Assembly (NCBI GenBank): GCA_900321715.1
Contig: ONXC01000019.1
Coordinates: forward strand, 1 to 46,375
Length of the DNA: 46,375 nucleotides
Source of the DNA: an uncultured Bacteroidales bacterium
GTDB lineage: Bacteria > Bacteroidota > Bacteroidia > Bacteroidales > UBA932
Direction of reading: 5' to 3'
The notes below the pieces were generated by a model. The model had not been told where the DNA came from and ran no database searches. It saw nothing but the letters and a program-made list of their open reading frames with translations. Positions 35,201-41,994 of the stretch are shown here, piece after piece. Every line of letters begins with the position of its first letter. The first letter of the stretch is position 1. The translations under genes were made by a program, and so were the position numbers.

Positions 35201-35383
35201 GTCGCAGGTCCGGGCACGGAACGTCGCAGGTCTGCGTTTTTGGCGTCACCTGCGACGCAAATCGGCCACAGGAGAAAAAAAGTGTCGCAGGTCCGGCAAA
35301 TTTTGCAGACCTGCGACGAAAACGCTTGTGACCCGCGACGCAAAAGGGCAGGACCCGCAACAAAAAAGTGCTGGACCCGCGAC
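35201..35383. repeat. GTCGCAGGT array C, same orientation as array A
   Basis: Forward copies start at 35201 and 35223, ACCTGCGAC at 35248, forward at 35284, reverse at 35309, then degenerate copies ACCCGCGAC (35331), ACCCGCAAC (35353) and ACCCGCGAC (35375). Spacings are 22, 25, 36, 25, 22, 22, 22. The core is almost identical to that of A, including a shared first loop. The outermost right copies all carry the same T-to-C change, so they look as if they multiplied after that change. It ends 9 bases from the stop of the barrel gene. Confidence 0.92.
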
Positions 35384-35392
35384 GCTGATGGC

Positions 35393-36097
35393 TTAGAAGG
35401 AGAACCCTATTCCAACCTTGATCTGGGAGCGGGAGGTGCTTGAACCACTCACCTTGGAGAAGTTGAGCAAGCTGTGATCATAGCCGATGATAACCTGAAG
35501 GTCACCAGCCTGGATGCCCACGCCACCGCCGAGGTAGATGTTGAAAGGATTGGAGATACCGCCCTCGTTCAGGGTGACAACTTCCTTCTTATCCGAGCCG
35601 TACACTTTTCCGTCAAAGTAGTTCAAAGTGTATTTTCCGGTAGATTGGACAAAGGTGCCGATTCCGGCAGAGGCTTCATAGGATCCCTTGCTGCTGAACG
35701 CAATCTGGAAAACAGGGCCGCCATAAACGAAGAGATTGACATCCCGGCCCAACTCGAATGTATAATTCAGGTTGATGGGGACATTGAAGGCAAATTCCCT
35801 GTAGGTTTCCCTTTCGTTCTTAAAGGTACCATAAATGGCCTCACCGTTGTTCCTTCTGTCAAAAAGGGTGCTGAAATACACTCCGGGAGCGACGCCAAGA
35901 CCGGCAACCAGATTGAGGTTGTACTGGCCACCGAGGTAAAGACCATTGAGGTTGGTCTTGTCGTCAGGATCTCCGTTTGTGTATTTTGTTATTTCAGTTG
36001 AGTTGAGCCAGCCTGCACCAAACGAGAGCTGGGCATGAGCCTGGGTTCCAAGAAGCAGTGCCGCAGCGCTGAAAACAATAGCAAATACTTTCTTCAT
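35393..36097 (-). CDS. Outer membrane beta-barrel protein, tandem paralog a
   Basis: 234 residues with a signal peptide (ALLLGTQAHAQ). Strands typical of an OmpX/PorT-like barrel (LNGLYLGGQYNLNLVAGLGVAPGVYF, FNVPINLNYTFELGRDVNLFVYGGPVFQIAF) end in SQIKVGIGFSF with terminal Phe. It is a clear paralog of the next gene upstream (36169-36867): the N-terminal LSFGAGWLNSTE, the YNLxLVxGLGVAPG and the IIGYDHSLLNFSK segments agree. A terminator-like hairpin separates the two. Function unknown. Confidence 0.8.
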   Translation of the reverse strand: MKKVFAIVFSAAALLLGTQAHAQLSFGAGWLNSTEITKYTNGDPDDKTNLNGLYLGGQYNLNLVAGLGVAPGVYFSTLFDRRNNGEAIYGTFKNERETYREFAFNVPINLNYTFELGRDVNLFVYGGPVFQIAFSSKGSYEASAGIGTFVQSTGKYTLNYFDGKVYGSDKKEVVTLNEGGISNPFNIYLGGGVGIQAGDLQVIIGYDHSLLNFSKVSGSSTSRSQIKVGIGFSF

Positions 36098-36113
36098 TTT
36101 CTTACTGTTTTAC

Positions 36114-36146
36114 AGAAAAAGCCCTTTACTGGAAAGGGCTTTTTCT
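36114..36146 (-). terminator. Intrinsic terminator between barrel paralogs a and b
   Basis: AGAAAAAGCCCTTT (36114-36127) pairs perfectly with AAAGGGCTTTTTCT (36133-36146), 14 bp with a 5-base loop; the stem ends in a U-tract on either strand, so it could act in both directions. It lies between genes in the same direction and with no obvious promoter behind it, so it may lower rather than end expression of paralog a. Confidence 0.85.
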
Positions 36147-36168
36147 AATTGGCTTCTCACCTGAGAGA

Positions 36169-36867
36169 TTAGAAGGCGTAACCTACACCAAGCTTAATCT
36201 GGGAACGGGAAGCTGTTTCGTTGCTGTTCTTGGAGAAGTTGAGGAGGCTGTGATCATAGCCGATGATAACCTGGAAAGCTCCGGACTGGATACCTGCGCC
36301 GCCACCAAGATAGATGTTGAAGGGATTCTGATAGCCACCGTCGTGCTGGCCAACTTCTTCATTCTTTGCGTTGTAAGTCTTTCCGCTGTAGTTGTCGGTG
36401 GTATACTTTCCGGTAGATAAACCAATACCGCCAGCGCCAATAGATGCCTCATAAGAAGCCTTGCTCACGATACCGAGCTGGAAAACGGGGCCTGCATAAA
36501 CAAACACCTTGAAATCTCTGCCGATTTCAAATGCATAATTCACGTTTACAGGAACATTGAGATCAAACTCCCTGCTGTCGGCATTTGTGCTACCTGTAAC
36601 ACCATAAAGAGAATCGCTGTTGTTCACTTTTGCGAAAATACCGGAGACATACAGTCCGGGGGCTACGCCAAGACCGGAAACAATGGGAAGGTTGTACTGG
36701 CCACCTACGTAAAAACCGTTAAGGTTTGTATTGGAGGGATTGTTATTTCCACTCTTTACAGTCTCTGTTGAATTGAGCCAGCCTGCACCAACTGAAAGCT
36801 GTGCAAAGGCGTTAGTTCCGGCCAGCATGAGGGCTGCGCCAAGAACAATTGCAAAAATCTTTTTCAT
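36169..36867 (-). CDS. Outer membrane beta-barrel protein, tandem paralog b
   Basis: 232 residues with a signal peptide (MLAGTNAFAQ). The same barrel plan as paralog a: LSVGAGWLNSTE, LNGFYVGGQYNLPIVSGLGVAPGLYVSG, VPVNVNYAFEIGRDFKVFVYAGPVFQLG, and IIGYDHSLLNFSK, ending in SQIKLGVGYAF. The differences are concentrated in the loops (about 125-165), as expected of surface loops. It starts 17 bases after the stop of paralog c, so b and c are likely co-transcribed. Function unknown. Confidence 0.8.
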   Translation of the reverse strand: MKKIFAIVLGAALMLAGTNAFAQLSVGAGWLNSTETVKSGNNNPSNTNLNGFYVGGQYNLPIVSGLGVAPGLYVSGIFAKVNNSDSLYGVTGSTNADSREFDLNVPVNVNYAFEIGRDFKVFVYAGPVFQLGIVSKASYEASIGAGGIGLSTGKYTTDNYSGKTYNAKNEEVGQHDGGYQNPFNIYLGGGAGIQSGAFQVIIGYDHSLLNFSKNSNETASRSQIKLGVGYAF

Positions 36868-36884
36868 TGTAAAACTATATTAGG

Positions 36885-37559
36885 TTAAAAATTATATCCA
36901 AGTCCTATCCTGAGGATGTTGCGGGTAACCTTTCCGTTGGGATTTGTGCTGAGGTTGAGAAGGCCGAAGTCATATCCGACGTTCACGTGGATCAGTTCAG
37001 AAACCTCAACGCCAAGGCCGATTCCCAGATAGAGATTGAAGCGGTTACGCGCAGCAATCTCCCTTGACTTGACGGTACCGGGGATTGTCTTGTACTGGTT
37101 GTAGATCATGGTAGGGTTGTCGTCGGTGTCGATGACGCGGTCATAGATTCCAAACTGGAAAGTGGGACCTGCCCAGGCCTCAAGCTTGAAATCAGGGGTG
37201 ACCTCAAACAGATACTGGATATGCAGCGGGGCATTCAGGGCAATCTGGTTCATGACGGCTTTGTCGTCAAGGGGATCGAAGACATCCATCTGGGCGTGGC
37301 GGCCAAAGAGGAAAGACACATTGGCACCAGGTGCAAGGCTGAGACCTTCCGTGATGCTGTCAAGGCCGATACGATATTTTGCTCCGGCATAGAAACCGTC
37401 AAGCAGATCAGTGCCGGAAACCGTAACGTCACCGCTTGTGAGTTTTTCCGTGAATGTGCTGTTTTCCGTAGCGTGGAGGTATCCTCCGTTAAAAATGAGC
37501 TGTGCGTTTGCCTGCATTCCAATGAGCAGTGCAGCTGCAATTACAATGAGTTTTTTCAT
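36885..37559 (-). CDS. Outer membrane beta-barrel protein, tandem paralog c
   Basis: 224 residues with a signal peptide (AALLIGMQANAQ). More diverged than a and b but with the same plan: LIFNGGYLHATEN, LDGFYAGAKYRIGL, GLSLAPGANVSFLFG, LNAPLHIQYLFEVTPDFKLEAWAGPTFQFG, NVGYDFGLLNLS and a final LRIGLGYNF. A -7 box TATCTTTG (37588-37581) precedes it. It is probably the first gene of the c-b(-a) unit and the oldest branch of the duplication. Ligand and function are unknown. Confidence 0.8.
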   Translation of the reverse strand: MKKLIVIAAALLIGMQANAQLIFNGGYLHATENSTFTEKLTSGDVTVSGTDLLDGFYAGAKYRIGLDSITEGLSLAPGANVSFLFGRHAQMDVFDPLDDKAVMNQIALNAPLHIQYLFEVTPDFKLEAWAGPTFQFGIYDRVIDTDDNPTMIYNQYKTIPGTVKSREIAARNRFNLYLGIGLGVEVSELIHVNVGYDFGLLNLSTNPNGKVTRNILRIGLGYNF

Positions 37560-37623
37560 TTAACCTTCATTTTAATCATACAAAGATACAACATTTTTTG
37601 AAAACATTGTACCGGGGCCTGTC

Positions 37624-39717
37624 CTACATACCCGTGTTGTGCATTATGAAGGAGTAGATATCGGCCTGCTCCTCAAGCACTTTGGCAAGGGGCTTGCCGC
37701 CGCCGTGGCCTGCCTTTGAGTCTATCCTGATGAGTTGCGGTTTGTCGCCGGAATTACACTCCTGGAGGGTTGCGGCAAACTTGAAGGAATGGGCGGGAAC
37801 CACGCGGTCGTCGTGGTCGGCGGTGGTGACAAGCGTTGCGGGATAGGCCGTTCCGGGCTTCAGGTTATGGAGCGGGGAATAGCCAAGGAGGTAGCGGAAC
37901 ATTTCCTCCGAATCCTCTGACGTGCCGTAATCCGGGGCCCAGTTCCAGCCAATTGTGAACTTGTGGTAGCGGAGCATATCCATAACGCCAACCTGGGGAA
38001 CAGCAACTGCGTAAAGTTCAGGTCTTTGCGTCATACAGGCGCCAACCAGGAGGCCACCGTTGGAGCCGCCCACGATGGCAAGCTTTTCAGAACTGGTGTA
38101 GCCATTTGCGATGAGCCATTCAGCCGCGCCGATGAAGTCGTCAAACACGTTCTGCTTATTCATCTTGGTACCTGCAAGGTGCCAGGCTTCTCCGTACTCT
38201 CCGCCGCCGCGAAGGTTCACCTGCGCGTAAATGCCGCCGGCCTCAAGATAAGGCACCCTCATTGAGCTGAATGACGGGGAAAGCGAGATGTCAAAGCCGC
38301 CGTAGCCGTAGAGGTAAACGGGGTTGGAACCGTCCAGTTTGATACCCTTCTTATAGGTAAGGAACATGGGGATGCGGGTGCCGTCCTTTGAGGGGAAGAA
38401 CACCTGCACCGTCTCAAATCCGGAGAGGTCAAAAGCGGTCTTGGGCTGCTTGTACACAATGCTGTCGCCGGTTTCAATGTTCCAGAAATAGATGGTTCCG
38501 GGGGTAGTGAAACTGGAATAGGAATAGTAGCACCAGGGCTCTCCAAGCTTTGCGCTGAAGGAAGCGCTGCCAACGCCCGGAAGGTGCAGCTCCTCTACAC
38601 GCCGGCCGTCACTACGGTCATAGAGGTAGGCGTGCGTGGAGGCGTCCTTGGAGTAATTGGCAATGATGAAACCGTCCGTTATGAAGGACACGCCGTTAAG
38701 CACGCAGTCCCATTCCGGGATAAGGTCCTTCCACACTTTTGGATTGCCGATAGTTGTGACAACCAGCTTGTTCATGGGGGCGTCCACGTTGGTGAAAAGG
38801 TAGATCAGTTCGCCGTCCGTCTCCACGGGGTAGCAGGCGTTCTTCATGTCACGGGTTATCTGCACAAACGGGGAATCGGCCTTCCTTAAATCCTTGACAT
38901 AGAGATTGTTGCCGATATCGGCCCCGTCCTCATAAAGGAAGCCCATAGTCTCTGCCTCGTTGACCGTGAACTGGTAGAAGCGGAGGGGTTCGGCCGGATT
39001 TTCAAAGAACAGGACGTCTTCCGACTGAGGTGTGCCGATCTTATGGTAGTAGATCTTGTGACCCTCGTTCTTACCGCTGTAGGCGTGGTCCTCGCCGGGG
39101 CGGTCATACGCGCTGTAGTAGAAGCCGTCTCCGCACCAGGCCGCCTCAGTGAACTTGGCCCACTCTATGTGGTCCGGAAGGAGTTCCTTTGTACGGGCGT
39201 CCATGACGTAGATTTCCTCCCAGTCGGAGCCGCTGCGGGAGATGGTGTAGGCCATGTATCGGCCATCATTTGAAAAATAGCAGCCCTTCAGGGCAACCGT
39301 GCCGTCTTCTGAAAGGGTGTTGGGGTCCAGGAAAACCACCGGGACATCCTCCGGAGATTCCATCTCATAGAGGACGCTCTGGTTCTGGAGGCCGTTGTTC
39401 TTATAGATGTACCACTTGCCGTTTTTCTCATGGAAGGGAATGCCAACCTTCTCATAGTTGGCCACTTCCGTGAGGCGCTTCAGGAGTTTCTCACGGCCCG
39501 GAAGGCGCTTGAGGTAGTAGTCCGTCACCTTGTTCTGGGCCTTCACCCACGCGGCGGTTTCTTCGGAGGAATCGTCCTCCAGCCAGCGGTAAGGGTCCGG
39601 AACCTCTGTGCCGAAATATGTGTCTACGGTGTTGTCTTTGCGCGTCACCACAGGTTTGGGCGCGCAGGCGTCAAATGCAATTGCTGCCATCAGGAATAGA
39701 ATCAGTGAACGTTTCAT
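37624..39717 (-). CDS. Prolyl oligopeptidase family serine peptidase (S9A), lipoprotein-like
   Basis: 697 residues. Cleaves short peptides after proline; the N-terminal region (about 25-100, DPYRWLEDDSSEETAAWVKAQN) and a seven-bladed propeller cover an alpha/beta hydrolase domain. Catalytic residues are visible: Ser in GGSNGG (near 550), Asp in DHDDRVVP and His in GHGGGK. The signal peptide ends FDACAP, an atypical lipobox, so the protein is probably membrane-anchored and periplasmic. A -7 box TATCTTTG (39730-39723) lies 5 bases before the ATG. With the S46 peptidase it could contribute to peptide use. Confidence 0.94.
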   Translation of the reverse strand: MKRSLILFLMAAIAFDACAPKPVVTRKDNTVDTYFGTEVPDPYRWLEDDSSEETAAWVKAQNKVTDYYLKRLPGREKLLKRLTEVANYEKVGIPFHEKNGKWYIYKNNGLQNQSVLYEMESPEDVPVVFLDPNTLSEDGTVALKGCYFSNDGRYMAYTISRSGSDWEEIYVMDARTKELLPDHIEWAKFTEAAWCGDGFYYSAYDRPGEDHAYSGKNEGHKIYYHKIGTPQSEDVLFFENPAEPLRFYQFTVNEAETMGFLYEDGADIGNNLYVKDLRKADSPFVQITRDMKNACYPVETDGELIYLFTNVDAPMNKLVVTTIGNPKVWKDLIPEWDCVLNGVSFITDGFIIANYSKDASTHAYLYDRSDGRRVEELHLPGVGSASFSAKLGEPWCYYSYSSFTTPGTIYFWNIETGDSIVYKQPKTAFDLSGFETVQVFFPSKDGTRIPMFLTYKKGIKLDGSNPVYLYGYGGFDISLSPSFSSMRVPYLEAGGIYAQVNLRGGGEYGEAWHLAGTKMNKQNVFDDFIGAAEWLIANGYTSSEKLAIVGGSNGGLLVGACMTQRPELYAVAVPQVGVMDMLRYHKFTIGWNWAPDYGTSEDSEEMFRYLLGYSPLHNLKPGTAYPATLVTTADHDDRVVPAHSFKFAATLQECNSGDKPQLIRIDSKAGHGGGKPLAKVLEEQADIYSFIMHNTGM

Positions 39718-39818
39718 ATTCCCAAAGATAGTGAAATTGCGGTAATTAACGAAATTTCCGATGGGCAGCCCGGTTTGGTTCTGAGTTGGAGGTTTCCATT
39801 AGTGGTTCTCGGTGGGCA

Positions 39819-39924
39819 GTGGAGGCTAAGCTGCTGACACTCTGGCGTTTACAGAGGTTTCTCCCAGAATTATTTCTGGTAGAAACTCTTGTAAGTAATT
39901 ACAAATGAAGCACTTAGCCTCCAC
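39819..39924. repeat. Palindromic MITE-like element, copy 2
   Basis: GTGGAGGCTAAG (39819-39830) and CTTAGCCTCCAC (39913-39924) are perfect 12-bp inverted ends, and an inner stem (about 39850-39895, TTCTCCCAGAA with TTCTGGTAGAA) is imperfect. The ends and the central TTCTnCCAGAA / TTCTnGTAGAA parts match the element at 12791-12898. It occupies the gap between the prolyl oligopeptidase promoter and the hip operon. Confidence 0.8.
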
Positions 39925-39948
39925 CGCCGTTATTGTCAGTTACTTGAA

Positions 39949-40006
39949 AATCGTCAAGGGGTTATTGACGATTCTGCGACACCAATTCTTCAGCAAGATG
40001 CTGAAG
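39949..40006 (-). terminator. Two hairpins behind the hip operon
   Basis: AATCGTCAA (39949-39957) pairs with TTGACGATT (39965-39973), and CTTCAGCA (39988-39995) pairs with TGCTGAAG (39999-40006). Both lie 55-115 bases past the hipT stop on the minus strand and probably end its transcript. No coding region is seen in 40007-40061. Confidence 0.55.
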
Positions 40007-40061
40007 TTTTCAATATCATCTTCAATATACCTGTGCCCTTGTTAATGAGGTCGACGGCTAC

Positions 40062-40988
40062 TTATACCTTCAGTCTCCTGTGAAGCAGATCAATATACGA
40101 TGCTTTGAATTCCTCGGAAAGGAACGAGCACTGAATCTCTTCCTCAAACTTAGGAAGGAGATTCACATACTTCTTCCTGACGCGGTCAAATACAATTTCA
40201 GGGACTCCGCACGTTCGGTAGGCAGCCCTAAAATCAGCATCCTTAATACGCCTTTTTTTCCCGTTCAGATTAAGTGCCAGTTCTTCGTCATCGTCAGGAT
40301 TGCTCAATACGGCGTTCAGAAGGTCGTAGGCCGGAGTGAGAACGGGCTCGTCCGCAGGAGAATACAAGGAGAAATTCTTCAGGTGCATATCGTTGTTCCC
40401 TGTCAGCCAGGAGAAAAACACCAGTTCAAGGAAATCCACCATATCCAACTGGGCAGAGGTTGAATATTTCCGGATGGCCTTGCCTATCTGTTCGTAGGAA
40501 CTACGATACTTGTTCTCTGTCTGCCGTTCCGTTAACTGGCACATATCTTCCATCGCAATCTTCTCACCATCGGCCTTACGGTCAATCCGCTTAGTCAGGT
40601 AACCAATGCTGCCGTCTTTCATTCGGATGAGCGTGTGTGGAACAATCTTGATTTTTGCGATTTCAGCCAGATGCATAGTCAAGTCTTCATTCTCGGGCAG
40701 CATCGCAAAGCGATCCGTCTGAGGCTTGAAGATATAATCGCCCCAAAGGCCGACGATGGTCAGCTTCTGTGAGTCCTTGTGCTTATCCAGATTCAAGGAC
40801 AGTTTTGGCTGGACGCCGGTCAAGGTGGTCTGCGACCGGATGACTTGGGCCGCCAATTCATCCATCTGTGCACGTGTATAATCAAGCGAAGGAGCCGTGG
40901 GGGTTCCGAAGAACTTCCGGCAGCAGGATTTGTGGAAGTCGACCTCTCCGGGCCCGAGTTCCTTGTAGCAATACAAACACTTACTCAT
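40062..40988 (-). CDS. hipT: HipT-like serine/threonine kinase toxin (split HipA)
   Basis: 308 residues covering the kinase part of HipA. Motifs: TLTGVQPKLSL (Thr55-Leu-Thr57 where HipT proteins carry a Ser-x-Ser autophosphorylation pair), YIFKPQ, the catalytic GNNDMHLKN with Asp200 and Asn205, and LTPAYDLLN with the metal-binding Asp222. The N-terminus has a Cys/His cluster (CLYC, HKSCC) not needed in HipA. The N-terminal subdomain of HipA is missing here and is encoded by the preceding gene, with an 8-base overlap, the layout of HipBST systems, in which the kinase phosphorylates tryptophanyl-tRNA synthetase in E. coli. The target here is not known. Confidence 0.9.
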   Translation of the reverse strand: MSKCLYCYKELGPGEVDFHKSCCRKFFGTPTAPSLDYTRAQMDELAAQVIRSQTTLTGVQPKLSLNLDKHKDSQKLTIVGLWGDYIFKPQTDRFAMLPENEDLTMHLAEIAKIKIVPHTLIRMKDGSIGYLTKRIDRKADGEKIAMEDMCQLTERQTENKYRSSYEQIGKAIRKYSTSAQLDMVDFLELVFFSWLTGNNDMHLKNFSLYSPADEPVLTPAYDLLNAVLSNPDDDEELALNLNGKKRRIKDADFRAAYRTCGVPEIVFDRVRKKYVNLLPKFEEEIQCSFLSEEFKASYIDLLHRRLKV

Positions 40989-41313
40989 CGCCGTCCTCCT
41001 TTATGGGTATTACACTTACAGCGCCAATGCAGTCCTTGCAACACAGAAGAAGCAGGGAGAACCTGTCCAGTTCACTGATGTCCGTGTTGCGCAGCGCTAC
41101 ATCCAGGAGCCACCCTTCCGGGATGAGGCCGTCAAAGAACGGGAAAAGAACCGTAGATTTGTAGGGCTTCACCGACAAAGGAAGTGTAAGGCTGACGGGC
41201 TTGGAGGTCTCATCAGCAAGATACTCATTGTCATACTGGAACTCATAGCCTTCATCCGTCTCTTTTAGGATGCCTGCCGCCTTCCCTTTGTATTGAATCA
41301 ACGCTTTACTCAT
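40981..41313 (-). CDS. hipS: HipS-like antitoxin (HipA N-subdomain 1)
   Basis: 110 residues corresponding to the N-terminal subdomain of HipA (SKPVSLTLPLS, LFPFFDGLIPEGWLLDVA, DRFSLLLLCCKDCIGAVSVIP). In HipBST systems this small protein, not HipB, neutralises the kinase. It overlaps hipB by 4 bases and hipT by 8 bases, so all three are translated in tight coupling. Its size matches known HipS proteins (about 100 residues). Confidence 0.88.
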   Translation of the reverse strand: MSKALIQYKGKAAGILKETDEGYEFQYDNEYLADETSKPVSLTLPLSVKPYKSTVLFPFFDGLIPEGWLLDVALRNTDISELDRFSLLLLCCKDCIGAVSVIPIKEDGDE

Positions 41314-41516
41314 CTCACCTTCTTTTGAGGAACCAGTTCGTATCCGAACAAATCAAACACCTGGGCAACTTTATCCATACGGACAGTGGCCTTTCCCTGC
41401 TCCAACTCACGGACGAAGTTCAGGCCTACGCCGGACTTCATTGCAAGGTCAACCTGCGTCAGACCGTGCTCTTTCCGCAGTTTTTTTAATGCTGAAGATA
41501 TGACGTTACTATTCAT
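41310..41516 (-). CDS. hipB: HipB-like HTH regulator
   Basis: 68 residues from MNSNVISSAL (41516); the upstream ATG would add residues over the promoter. It is an XRE-type helix-turn-helix protein (LKKLRKEHGLTQVDLAMKSGVGLNFVRELEQGKATVRMDKVAQVFDLFG). Its DNA-binding sites are probably the ATTACATTCG repeats in 41518-41610. It is the first gene of hipB-hipS-hipT and likely represses the operon together with the other two proteins. Confidence 0.9.
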   Translation of the reverse strand: MNSNVISSALKKLRKEHGLTQVDLAMKSGVGLNFVRELEQGKATVRMDKVAQVFDLFGYELVPQKKVR

Positions 41517-41517
41517 A

Positions 41518-41610
41518 ATTACATTCGTTCGAATGCAAATATATAAATTATTTCTCAAATTACATCACAACGAATGTAATTTTCAAAGATTGAGGCCAAT
41601 TACATCCGAA
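41518..41610. promoter_or_regulatory. Promoter and operator repeats of the hip operon
   Basis: ATTACATTCG occurs at 41518-41527 with an inverted CGAATG at 41530-41535 (CATTCG-TT-CGAATG palindrome); ATTACATCAC at 41559 faces CGAATGTAAT at 41571-41580; ATTACATCCG lies at 41599. On the minus strand TATATTTG (41543-41536) is a -7 box between the palindromes. Sites around the -7 box suit repression by HipB. Confidence 0.75.
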
Positions 41611-41615
41611 AGGAT

Positions 41616-41982
41616 CTACTTTACCCTCACAAAGTGCCGATAGTCAGAGCCCCATGAGCCCACAGAATACGTTGTACCCTCTTTCTGCCATTCCATCTCC
41701 TTTGACGTCAGTTTCACAAGCTTGTAGGTGACATTGCTGTAGTCCGACATAGCCGGGTTAATGGTAATGGTCCCCTTGTCAGCCACTTAATGCATCATAT
41801 ACGTGAAGCTGATAACCATTGTTCCCGTCAAAGGTGTACTCCACGGAACCATCCATCGCAAAGACCGTGGGGTCATATTGCTCAGACCAGGTTCCTTCCA
41901 ACTTGTTCACATCGATCTTCTCACAACCGCTCAGCCCTGCCACCAGCAGCGCTGCGCAAATCAATGTTCTTAGTATCTTCAT
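41616..41982 (-). pseudogene. Small lipoprotein, copy 1, broken by an internal deletion
   Basis: The signal peptide and lipobox are intact (MKILRTLICAALLVAGLSGCEK), followed by IDVNKLEGTWSEQYDPTVFAMDGSVEYTFDGNNGYQLHVYDALSG and then a stop at 41779. Comparison with the copy at 45431-45834 shows that about 43 bases after DALSG were lost and replaced by two; the rest of the protein (KGTITINPAMSDYSNVTYKL ... YRHFVRVK) continues in another frame to 41616. The family looks lipocalin-like (LEGTW near the N-terminus, beta-rich). It follows the GLUG gene by 12 bases on the same strand. Confidence 0.85.
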
Positions 41983-41994
41983 TGTTTTCGTATA

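Noticed and set aside
35062-35443. Proteins read through array C on either strand
   Set aside because: Same reason: open frames caused by the repeats, conflicting with the FG-GAP gene start and the barrel gene end.
40981-40988. hipA split by a frameshift error
   Set aside because: The two parts overlap with a proper start codon, the break falls at the known HipS/HipT boundary, and the order hipB-hipS-hipT is that of an established family.
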